61,271 bases of DNA from Rhodothermales bacterium. Its GTDB lineage: Bacteria > Bacteroidota > Rhodothermia > Rhodothermales > Bin80. The DNA is taken from NCBI GenBank assembly GCA_028278205.1, contig JANQES010000070.1, positions 1 to 61,271 on the forward strand. Reading direction: 5' to 3'. How positions within the stretch are numbered: the first letter of the stretch is position 1; every line of letters starts with the position of its first letter. Both the position numbers and the translations under genes were made by a program. The notes under the pieces were generated by a model that was given only the letters and a program-made list of their open reading frames with translations, was not told the origin of the DNA and did not search any database. Positions 8,733 through 15,828 of this stretch are shown here, piece by piece.

Positions 8733-10049
8733 TCAAATCCAGCAGGCCGTGACTCGTTCAACGATAGCGTCGAGGTGTTCTTCTTTTAGCTGGCGGCCTG
8801 TGCATTCACCGTTGCGGTAGGCCTTCACCAGCGGGTCGAAGAAAGTGAAGTACTCACCGGGGCCGGGGTGACGCGCCAGTTCATCGGGCAGGCAGAGGTC
8901 GTAGGCCGGTTGTACGTACCGGGGGTCGTCGGGAAAAATGATCTCACCGAGCCGCAGCAGCCGGTCTGCGGCCAGGGTGGCGGTGGGATGCTCGAAGCGT
9001 TTTCTGGCGTTGAAGGCGCCGAAATCCAGAATTTGCGCGCGGGCCGGGTCGTGTTGCACAGCGCGGGTCACTTGCAGGTTGATGCCCTCGATGTGCAGGG
9101 CCTCGTCCTGATAGCGGGTCTCGTCTCTGAGCCAGGCCTCCTCTTCGACTGTCATCTCGACCGGAGATCGGGAATAGCGGGCCTCCATGCCGTCGTCGAG
9201 CGGGAGGAGGTCTATGCTGGTGGAAAACTGGCACGAGGTGAGGCCATATTTTCGTATCAACCTTTCGATGGATAGCTCGACGTCCAACTCCGGTGCGCCG
9301 TAGACCGGCATGCCCTGCGGGTAGCGCGGGCGGCGATGGGCGCGGCGCGCAATCATCGAAGCCGCCCTGGGCGGATGCTCGTCAAAAAGGACGTCAAAAC
9401 CGGGATCGAGCAGGCCGTAAATCGGGAGCGCCTGATACGAACTGCCCTCGCGATGCATCAGCTTTTCAACAATCCGCTGGTAGATATACTCCCGGCAGGA
9501 CCATGCCAGCGTTTGGAGGCCGTTGGCGTGCCCGATGTCGTTGCGCGGCGTTTTGTGCGGCGCTACCCCGACGCCTTTTACGTCGAGCAGACCGCCCGGC
9601 ATATCAGCGTCGAGGTCCGGGTCCTGGGGGGGTAGGCGATGCGCGTTGGCGCGCAACGAAAAAACGAGGGCGCGTCCGTAGCGCAGGGGGCGGAACGCGA
9701 CGACGTGTTCCTCGGTGGTTCGGATCGGCGTGTTGGTCACCTCCTGCCTGGCCTGGCTTCGGGAAATAAACGCCGTATGCCGCAGCAGCCACCGATCCAG
9801 CAACGCCGCGATGGCTTCTTCTTTTTCGACGCTCTTCAAAGCGCGCAGGTCGGGATGGAGGCGTTCGAGATGTGCTGCGCGAAGTTGGGGGAAATCGTGT
9901 TGCAGCAACGCATAGTCGGCAAAGATGACGCGGGCCTCGGCAAGGCGGTAGACGCGTTCCGAGAAAACATCGTCATGGTCGAGGTCTTCGATGCCGCGCA
10001 GAATAGGACCGGGGACGATGGGCGGATGATTGGGGGCGGGCGTGGACAT
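8733..10049 (-). CDS. Divergent SelO-like pseudokinase (putative AMPylase fold)
   Basis: Protein of 438 residues that I assign tentatively to the SelO/YdiU superfamily. The order of motifs fits: LDVKGVGVAP (Lys158), like the LKGAGxTP block; SCREYIYQRI (Glu187), like SxREFL; GLLDPGFDVLF followed by RAASMIARRA; then HIEGINLQV (Asn324) and ILDFGAF (Asp342), like the HGVxNTDN...IDYGPF metal-binding region. Spacing between the last two motifs is longer than in E. coli SelO, and the protein is shorter. SelO proteins transfer AMP to hydroxyl side chains; whether this one is active is inference. It is transcribed away from the two ERExAxx-repeat genes, which are candidate partners. No signal peptide. 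Confidence 0.5.
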   Translation of the reverse strand: MSTPAPNHPPIVPGPILRGIEDLDHDDVFSERVYRLAEARVIFADYALLQHDFPQLRAAHLERLHPDLRALKSVEKEEAIAALLDRWLLRHTAFISRSQARQEVTNTPIRTTEEHVVAFRPLRYGRALVFSLRANAHRLPPQDPDLDADMPGGLLDVKGVGVAPHKTPRNDIGHANGLQTLAWSCREYIYQRIVEKLMHREGSSYQALPIYGLLDPGFDVLFDEHPPRAASMIARRAHRRPRYPQGMPVYGAPELDVELSIERLIRKYGLTSCQFSTSIDLLPLDDGMEARYSRSPVEMTVEEEAWLRDETRYQDEALHIEGINLQVTRAVQHDPARAQILDFGAFNARKRFEHPTATLAADRLLRLGEIIFPDDPRYVQPAYDLCLPDELARHPGPGEYFTFFDPLVKAYRNGECTGRQLKEEHLDAIVERVTACWI

Positions 10050-10215
10050 GAGAGGTGTGAACCGAAAACTTGAATTTAAATGGCTCCTTGGTATGATAGA
10101 CAGCCAGGATGAGGACGACGAAAGTATAGCGTGGATCTTCTTTTAAATCAACTGGATTGAGCCTCAGGTTTTTTACTGTTACGGGTTGGTTTTTAGGCAA
10201 AGATTTAGTACTCAT
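9973..10215 (-). CDS. Possible small protein overlapping the SelO-like start
   Basis: Open frame of 80 codons starting MSTKSLPKNQPVTVKNL. The first 50 residues look protein-like (DLKEDPRYTFVVLILAVYH, a hydrophobic strand or helix flanked by charges). The last 25 are out-of-frame translation of the SelO-like start. It could be a small gene directly upstream of the SelO-like gene, or chance. No family recognised. Confidence 0.28.
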   Translation of the reverse strand: MSTKSLPKNQPVTVKNLRLNPVDLKEDPRYTFVVLILAVYHTKEPFKFKFSVHTSHVHARPQSSAHRPRSYSARHRRPRP

Positions 10216-10265
10216 ATCATCCAGGTCATTTCCTTTTCCTCTCACAAACGCGTTGAGGTTACGTT

Positions 10266-10418
10266 ATGGAAGACAGAGAAATATCACTCGCCGATCAGGA
10301 ACGCGAACTGGCTATTCAAGAACGCGAACAGGCACTGGTAGAACGTGAACATGCCCATGCCGAACGCAAATTGGCTTACGCCGAGCGCGAGCAGGCGCTC
10401 TTAGAACGCGAAAGCTGA
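10266..10418 (+). CDS. 50-residue ERExAxx heptad-repeat peptide
   Basis: Small peptide consisting almost entirely of a seven-residue repeat (QERELAI, QEREQAL, VEREHAH, AERKLAY, AEREQAL, LERES). A period of seven with alanine/leucine on one face and Glu/Arg on the other predicts a continuous amphipathic helix or coiled coil. The leader GAGGTTACGTT before the ATG is nearly the same as GAGGTAACGAT before the next gene, and both proteins start with the same kind of repeat, so the two are recent duplicates. No signal peptide. Divergent from the SelO-like gene. Function unknown. Confidence 0.6.
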   Translation: MEDREISLADQERELAIQEREQALVEREHAHAERKLAYAEREQALLERES

Positions 10419-10503
10419 TCAAAGCGTGTCTGCAACGTCTCCGCCTGCCTGCTCAGGTTCGGACGATCTGTTTGTAGAAATCAGCCCTTCTCTCATGATG
10501 AGC

Positions 10504-10544
10504 CCCGTAGGAGCGACCTGCTAGTTACAGGCCGCTCTTACGGG
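10504..10544. repeat. CCCGTAGGAGCG-type hairpin repeat
   Basis: Arms 10504-10520 and 10528-10544 form a 17-bp stem with two mismatches that become G-U wobbles on one strand; loop of seven. It sits between the two heptad-repeat genes and may attenuate read-through. Repeats of this type (GTAGGAGCGNCCTG) are known to me from other bacteria. Confidence 0.65.
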
Positions 10545-10600
10545 ACTTCTTCAACATGGGATTAAAAGTCTTTTTCTATCAATCTCCTCGAGGTAACGAT

Positions 10601-11059
10601 ATGAACGGAGACATGGAAATGTTCTTCGCCAATCAGGAGCGCGAAATGGCTATTCAGGAGCGCGAAATGGCGGAGACGGAGCGCGAATTTGCCCTTGCCG
10701 AGCGCGAGATGGCGCTGATGGAGACCGGAGCATCGACCCGGACCGGCATCACCGTCGGTGCCGATGGCCGTTGGATCATTCGCGGCAAGATCAGCGATGG
10801 CGGTGCAGGGCTCAAAGTCGAAGCCTGGGACAGAGATCTGATCACCAAAGACGATCTGCTCGGCACGGCCACCACCGATGCCAACGGCAATTTCTCTATC
10901 ACCTACGACGGAAAAAGCCACAAAGAACTCTTCTTCGATAAAAAACCGGATCTCTATTTCAAAGTGTACGACGCTGATAATCAGTTGATCAATCAAACCA
11001 AACCCATCAAAAACGCCGACGAGGATACCAAAAATATCGTCTTTTCACTCAGCGGATAG
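10601..11059 (+). CDS. ERExAxx heptad-repeat protein with C-terminal transthyretin-like domain
   Basis: About 152 residues from the ATG at 10601, chosen because its GAGGTAACGAT leader matches that of the upstream duplicate; an in-frame ATG at 10556 is less likely. Residues about 8-42 are four to five heptads (NQEREMA, IQEREMA, ETEREFA, LAEREMA). The rest is a compact beta domain beginning WIIRGKISDGGAGLKVEAWD and containing GTATTDANGNFSI, the pattern of carboxypeptidase-regulatory/transthyretin-like modules, and ending VFSLSG. Such modules often occur as carrier or binding domains. Lacks a signal peptide. It may be a partner of the SelO-like protein (inference from position only). Confidence 0.7.
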   Translation: MNGDMEMFFANQEREMAIQEREMAETEREFALAEREMALMETGASTRTGITVGADGRWIIRGKISDGGAGLKVEAWDRDLITKDDLLGTATTDANGNFSITYDGKSHKELFFDKKPDLYFKVYDADNQLINQTKPIKNADEDTKNIVFSLSG

Positions 11060-11099
11060 GCTTTTCAGTACAGTGACAGAGATTCTGCGGAGTATGGAA

Positions 11100-11180
11100 T
11101 GCGTGAGACGAGCGAAGCGACTCACGAAGTAAACGTAAAACGTGACACGAGCGAAGCACCCTCACGTGTCACGTTTCACG
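11100..11180. repeat. AAACGTG-unit palindromic repeat, copy 1
   Basis: Contains GCGTGAGACGAGCGAAGCGACTC, AAACGTAAAACGTGACACG and then TCACGTGTCACGTTTCACG, so AAACGTG/CACGTTT units face each other. Same family as 32916-33026 and 58657-58766, which share the GCGAAGCG and AAGTAAAC blocks. It separates the heptad-repeat gene from the convergent ABC ATPase gene. Confidence 0.7.
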
Positions 11181-11213
11181 AAATCGCATCCAACAAATTC
11201 ATTGTCATCGTAC

Positions 11214-11945
11214 TCAGTCAAACAACGCCACGACCGACGTGACCCGGTCATTTACTTTAACTTTTTGCAGGTTCATCCCATACAATCCGGTTAAAACCTG
11301 ATCGGTCATCACGCGGGTAGGGCCGAACAGGTAGTCGGGCCGCTGTTGCATGATGAGCACTTTATCGGCGGTGTGCAGCGCGTGGTTGGGGTCGTGCGTG
11401 GAGAAAATAGCGGTGATCTGCTTTTCTTTTAAGGCGCTGATGATCGATAAGATGTGGTTTTGATTGCCGTAGTCGAGCGCCGAGCAGGGTTCGTCGAAGA
11501 TGATGCATTGGGGTTCTACGGCCAGGGCGCGGGCTACCATCACGAGTTGTTGCTGCCCGCCGCTGAGTTTGGAGAAATTCTTCTCCAGCAATTCCGTGAT
11601 GTTCAGTTGACCGGCACAGGCGCGGGCGATGGCGTAATCGGATTTTTTCGGCAACGAAAAGGCGCCGATGTATTGATAGCGGCCCATGACGATGGCGTCC
11701 AGAACGGTCATGTCGTAGACAAAATTAACTTTTTGCGGGACGTATCCGATGGGCGAGACGATATCGACGTGGCCGCGCTGCGGGGTGAAAATGCCGGTCA
11801 GGCATTTGATGAGTGTCGTTTTGCCGGAGCCGTTTTTTCCGATGATCGCGCATACCTCGCCCTGCGGCACCTCGAACGAGATGCCCTCGAAGACCAGCGT
11901 GTCGGTGTACGGGTAGGCGTAGGCGAGGTCGTCGGCTTTGAGCAT
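11214..11945 (-). CDS. ABC transporter ATP-binding protein, iron-chelate/cobalamin type
   Basis: Cytoplasmic ATPase of a FecE/BtuD-type importer. Walker A GKNGSGKTT near residue 34, Q-loop around GYVPQKVNF, signature LSGGQQQLV, Walker B CIIFDEP and the H-loop FSTHDPNHAL are all present. About 243 residues. The start is placed at 11945 (MLKADDLAYAY), because the nine upstream residues (MNVERNLNP) are translation of the GTTCAA repeat at 11958-12013. Last gene of the SusC-SusD-binding protein-permease-ATPase operon. Confidence 0.92.
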   Translation of the reverse strand: MLKADDLAYAYPYTDTLVFEGISFEVPQGEVCAIIGKNGSGKTTLIKCLTGIFTPQRGHVDIVSPIGYVPQKVNFVYDMTVLDAIVMGRYQYIGAFSLPKKSDYAIARACAGQLNITELLEKNFSKLSGGQQQLVMVARALAVEPQCIIFDEPCSALDYGNQNHILSIISALKEKQITAIFSTHDPNHALHTADKVLIMQQRPDYLFGPTRVMTDQVLTGLYGMNLQKVKVNDRVTSVVALFD

Positions 11946-11957
11946 AGGATTTAGATT

Positions 11958-12013
11958 GCGTTCAACGTTCAAGGTTCTTCCCTGAACAACTTTGAACCTT
12001 GAACTTTGAACGC
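11958..12013. repeat. GTTCAAGGTTC palindromic repeat
   Basis: 20-base arms 11958-11977 and 11994-12013 pair with one mismatch; units are GTTCAAG-like heptads. It lies in the 71-bp gap between the permease and ATPase genes of one operon, so it would be transcribed as a stable hairpin. Confidence 0.8.
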
Positions 12014-12016
12014 TTT

Positions 12017-13021
12017 TTAGCTTGAAATCATGCGCGAGCGTAGGAGGTAGGCCAGCACCGGCGCGCCCACCAGCGCCGATAAGATGCCGATAGGAATTTC
12101 TCCGTACGGCGTGGTGCGCACCAGCGTATCGGCCAGCAGCAGGTAGAGCGCGCCCAGCAGCGCCGACGAGATCACCAGGCTTCGGTAATCCGGCCCCGTC
12201 ACCAGCCGCGCGATATGCGGCACCACGAGGCCCACCCAGCCTATCGTGCCGCTTACCGACACCGCCGCTGCCGTCACCAGCGTCGTCAAGGCCAGGAACA
12301 GCATCCGCAGCCGGGTCACCTGCACGCCCAGGGCATAGGCTTCTTCGTCGCCCAGCGCCAGCAGGTTGATCACGTACCGGCTTTTAAAAATCACCGCAAA
12401 ACAGACCACACAGATCAGGCCCAGCAGCATCAGCTTGTCGGTATCGGCGCTGCTGAAGCTGCCCATCAGCCAGTAGACGATCAGCGGCAGCGTATCGCGC
12501 GGGTCTGCGATGTAGGTGACGATGGAGATCAGCGCCGAGAAAAACGCGCCCGTGACGATCCCGCCCAGGATGATCGACAGGATATTCTTGAGACCCATCT
12601 TGCCGGCGATGCTCAGCGTGATAAAGAGCGCCAGCATCCCGCCCGTAAACGAGAGCGTCATGATCAACGCGCTGCTCGCCGCGATCAAAATAGCCGCCAC
12701 CGCCCCAAACGCCGCGCCGAACGAGACGCCGATAATGCCGGGATCGACCAGCGGGTTGCGAAAGATCCCCTGCAACACCGCCCCCGACACCGAAAGCGCC
12801 ATCCCCACGAGCGACGCCAACAGGATCCGGGGCAGGCGCACCTGAAAAACAACCCGGTACTCAACAGTTTCTCGGACCAGTTCGTTGTTGATGACGCCGT
12901 TCACCAACACCCGAAAGACCGTGCCGAGCGGGATAGAAAACCGCCCCATGGCCGTAGCAACGGCGATGGAGAAAAGCAAAATCAAGGTCAGCAAGATCTG
13001 GAACGCAATCTGCTTTTTCAC
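12017..13021 (-). CDS. FecCD-family ABC transporter permease
   Basis: Inner membrane permease of a siderophore/heme/cobalamin importer, 334 residues, about ten hydrophobic segments. Family blocks include RLPRILLASLVGMALSVSGAVLQGIFRNPLVDPGIIGVSFGAAFGA and, near the end, GTIGWVGLVVPHIARLVTGPDYR, the classic FecCD coupling region. It would form a homodimer with the ATPase encoded next. The gap to the upstream binding-protein gene contains an ACACTAAAACAC palindrome. Confidence 0.95.
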   Translation of the reverse strand: MKKQIAFQILLTLILLFSIAVATAMGRFSIPLGTVFRVLVNGVINNELVRETVEYRVVFQVRLPRILLASLVGMALSVSGAVLQGIFRNPLVDPGIIGVSFGAAFGAVAAILIAASSALIMTLSFTGGMLALFITLSIAGKMGLKNILSIILGGIVTGAFFSALISIVTYIADPRDTLPLIVYWLMGSFSSADTDKLMLLGLICVVCFAVIFKSRYVINLLALGDEEAYALGVQVTRLRMLFLALTTLVTAAAVSVSGTIGWVGLVVPHIARLVTGPDYRSLVISSALLGALYLLLADTLVRTTPYGEIPIGILSALVGAPVLAYLLRSRMISS

Positions 13022-13058
13022 GGAGCACGGGGTGTGGCTTCAGGGAGTCTGCTTCGTT

Positions 13059-13145
13059 ATAGTGTTTTAGTGTTATGGTGTTATGGTGTTTTAGTACAAT
13101 CAACGAAAACACTAAAACACCAAAATACTAGAACACTAAAACACC
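13059..13145. repeat. GTGTTATG-octamer palindrome, copy 1
   Basis: Left arm is a run of GTGTTTTA/GTGTTATG octamers (13059-13096). The right arm, from 13107, is the imperfect reverse complement (CACTAAAACACC units). It occupies most of the 127-bp gap between the binding-protein and permease genes. Confidence 0.82.
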
Positions 13146-13148
13146 CGA

Positions 13149-14240
13149 TTACCGCTGAAAATGCGCATAGCCGGACGAGATGGCGTTGACGTCGTAAAAT
13201 AGCATTTTATCAACATCATCGTCCGTCAAGTCGATGCCGTATTGCCAGGCATGCACCTTTTTGATGTCTTCGCGGATGTTAAAATCGAAGGCGTCGGGAT
13301 GGAGGACTTCGGCCATCCATTCCCAGATGAGCACGGCCTCGTTGCTGGCCCAGACGGGCATTTTATAGACCCGCCGGTTTTTGATGGCGCTGACCTCGGC
13401 CAGCAGCGGATGGGGATAGATATCCGCCGGGATGGGATAGGTGCGCCAGCCGCCGGTGATGATCATGTCCGGATCCCATTCCAGCAGTTGCTCGATGTTG
13501 ATATTTCTGCCGAGACCCATGTCGTTAGCCAGATTCCGCCCTCCGACCAACTCGATGCTAAACGCCTCGTACGTGTTCTCGCCGCCGACGCCCAGGTCTT
13601 CGTAGGTGTAAAAGAAGATGGCGGTGGGCCTTTCGTCCGGGGGGATGGTTTCCGTGATCGTCATGATCCGGCGCAAGGTCTGCTCGCGCCATTGCATGAT
13701 GCTGTCGGCTTTTTCTTCGCGGTCGATGGCGGCGGCGATCCTGTTGACGATAGCCCGGTCGGTTTCTTCAGTGCCGTCATACTCCAACCCGACGACGTTG
13801 AGGCCGAAATTCCGCATCTGCTTGATCGTATCCTGAAACAACGCCCAGTGTAAGACCAGATCCGGATCGAGCCGCAGCACTTCTTCGATGTTGGGCGTGA
13901 AGCCTTTCGTGCAGACCTTGCTCGAAATGGAGGGGAAGCGCGGGAAAAACCGTTTTAAAACGTGCGAATCCATCGTGATTTGCGTTTCCGGGTTGACGCC
14001 GGCCAGCCGCTCGTCGCTGGCGTCGAGGCCGAGGACGACGAAAGGCACCGGGCTTTTCGAAAACGTGACGATCCGCTCGACGGTGGAATCGGGGGCGCCG
14101 CCGGTCAGTGCAGCGGCGCCCGGTGTCGAAGGCCGGCCCTGCAAGAGGTACAGGGCCACGAAGGCGATAAAGACGGCGAGGATGAGGTAGAGTTTTTTGG
14201 ATGTCAGGAACGAAAACGTATGGGGTTGAGGGTTTGACAT
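13149..14240 (-). CDS. ABC transporter substrate-binding protein, iron-chelate type
   Basis: Periplasmic binding protein of the FecB/BtuF fold, 363 residues. The N-terminus has a long hydrophobic segment (YLILAVFIAFVALYLLQG) without a lipobox, so it is probably anchored by an uncleaved helix. Blocks such as PNIEEVLRLDPDLVLHW and NIEQLLEWDPDMIITGGW match the two lobes of the family, and NRRVYKMP is the usual late strand. Position between SusD and the permease makes it the periplasmic carrier for whatever SusCD imports. The ligand is not determined. Confidence 0.88.
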   Translation of the reverse strand: MSNPQPHTFSFLTSKKLYLILAVFIAFVALYLLQGRPSTPGAAALTGGAPDSTVERIVTFSKSPVPFVVLGLDASDERLAGVNPETQITMDSHVLKRFFPRFPSISSKVCTKGFTPNIEEVLRLDPDLVLHWALFQDTIKQMRNFGLNVVGLEYDGTEETDRAIVNRIAAAIDREEKADSIMQWREQTLRRIMTITETIPPDERPTAIFFYTYEDLGVGGENTYEAFSIELVGGRNLANDMGLGRNINIEQLLEWDPDMIITGGWRTYPIPADIYPHPLLAEVSAIKNRRVYKMPVWASNEAVLIWEWMAEVLHPDAFDFNIREDIKKVHAWQYGIDLTDDDVDKMLFYDVNAISSGYAHFQR

Positions 14241-14280
14241 TTTAGTGTGCTGTGCAAGTGTTGGCTAAAGTTGAGCCGAG

Positions 14281-14346
14281 AAGTACGTCCCGTTCGCCGA
14301 ACGGGACCACTCTGCTCCGATCCCGTTCGGCGAACGGGATGTACTT
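14281..14346. repeat. Twin palindrome CCCGTTCGNCGAACGGG
   Basis: Two perfect palindromic hairpins, 14289-14305 and 14322-14338, each CCCGTTC-G(C/G)C-GAACGGG, flanked by AAGTAC (14281) and GTACTT (14346), so the pair also forms one large inverted repeat. It lies between the SusD and binding-protein genes. Confidence 0.8.
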
Positions 14347-14372
14347 TGCACCGTCATTTTAAAGAACAGAGA

Positions 14373-15815
14373 TTACTCGTTCCACCACAATTTCTGAAAC
14401 AGGGTCGATGGCGGTGTATTGGGGTTTTTGCTTAGCTCGCCTTGCGGGTAAATGCCGCGCCAGACGAAGGTGGAGGCTACCGGGTTGCCGTTGTCGTCCG
14501 TCGGTATTTGCTGGTAGCCGGGATACTGATAATCATGCCGCCGGACGTCCACCCAGCTTTCCACGTTCATCGGAAAGATGGCGATGTATTTCTGGGTCAT
14601 GATTTTTTCGAGCGTGATGCTCGACGCTGTTTCCTGTGCGTTGTTTTGTTTGTAATCGTCTATTTTTTGTTGATACGCGGCCAGTTCATCGCCCGAAACC
14701 TGGCTCATGTACCACGGCGCGACCTTGTCGATAGAGGCGATGATGCCGGCGTTGTGGGCTGCTGCGGCGCGGGCCGGGTCGTTGTTGCGCCAGGCCGCCT
14801 CGGCTTCGATGAAGAGAAACTCGGCATACGTGGCGATGTGCATCGGCGAGTCCGGCTTGTCAAAATAGCCGCCGAGTCGCGAGTAGGTGCCCACCAGATC
14901 GCCTGTGGTGGGGCTGCTGTTTTCTTTGCCGATGTAGATGCCCTCGTTTATGGATTTCGTCCAGTAATTTTCGGTGCGTGGATCGTTGGTCGTCAGCATC
15001 AAATTCATAAAATCGAACGAGGCCAGGATCCAGGGCGCTTCGCTGTAAAACTCAGACCACGGGTTGATCCGCCCCGAAATTTTATACGGATACACCAGAT
15101 CGCCGTCCGAAGATGAGAGCCCGGCATCTCGTGCCCGATCGACAAACTTAAGCGTCTGCGTGGCCGACTCCGCTGGTTGCCGGAGGCTCAGGTGGTTGTG
15201 ATAGCGCGCCAGCAACAAATAGCCCGCCGCCTTCCATTGCTGGACGTCGCCGTTGTACACGAAATCCTCCTCGCCCAGCGGAAAATTGGTGGGCTGGTCG
15301 AGGTCGGCGATACCGTCTTCGAGCAGCGAAAAAATGGCGTTGTAGATGCTCTCCTGCGAGTCGAATTGGGGCGAGGGCACCGCCGGCCCCTGCAACGCCT
15401 CCGAATACGGGATCGCGCCGTAGATGTCGGTCAGATAGCCCAGCGTCAGCGCCGTCAAGATTTTGGCGACCCCCACGTGTTGCCACAACTCCTGATCGGC
15501 GCCGCGCTCGATCACGTCTCGGGCATCGAGCAGGCCGTTGTAGTACGCATCCCAGTCCGAATCGCGATTGGTGATTTCCTCCCACTGATCGTGGAAGCTA
15601 AACCGCCCGGCGAAGGCGCGGATGAAGGGGCCGCTCATGAAATCGTAACTGATCTCATAATCGTTGAACTGCGACAGGATGATGTCTTCGGCGGCGGTTA
15701 AGACTAGCTTGACATCCGCCGTGACCGGGTTGTTGGGGTCGGTGTTCAGGTCTTCCAGGCTGTTTTCGCAGCCGAAGAGACCCAGCAGGATCAAGAGAAA
15801 GATCGCTCTTTTCAT
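14373..15815 (-). CDS. SusD/RagB-family outer membrane lipoprotein
   Basis: Surface lipoprotein of 480 residues partnering the SusC-type porin encoded just upstream (13-bp gap). Lipobox LFGC at about residue 16. DLNTDPNNP near residue 22 is the typical start of the SusD-like_2 group, and the rest is the tetratricopeptide-like helical fold. It would act as the lid that captures ligand for the SusC barrel. The link to an ABC importer of the FecBCD type rather than to glycan hydrolases suggests an iron chelate, heme, cobalamin or peptide ligand, not a polysaccharide. Confidence 0.93.
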   Translation of the reverse strand: MKRAIFLLILLGLFGCENSLEDLNTDPNNPVTADVKLVLTAAEDIILSQFNDYEISYDFMSGPFIRAFAGRFSFHDQWEEITNRDSDWDAYYNGLLDARDVIERGADQELWQHVGVAKILTALTLGYLTDIYGAIPYSEALQGPAVPSPQFDSQESIYNAIFSLLEDGIADLDQPTNFPLGEEDFVYNGDVQQWKAAGYLLLARYHNHLSLRQPAESATQTLKFVDRARDAGLSSSDGDLVYPYKISGRINPWSEFYSEAPWILASFDFMNLMLTTNDPRTENYWTKSINEGIYIGKENSSPTTGDLVGTYSRLGGYFDKPDSPMHIATYAEFLFIEAEAAWRNNDPARAAAAHNAGIIASIDKVAPWYMSQVSGDELAAYQQKIDDYKQNNAQETASSITLEKIMTQKYIAIFPMNVESWVDVRRHDYQYPGYQQIPTDDNGNPVASTFVWRGIYPQGELSKNPNTPPSTLFQKLWWNE

Positions 15816-15828
15816 GGCAGGTCTCCGT

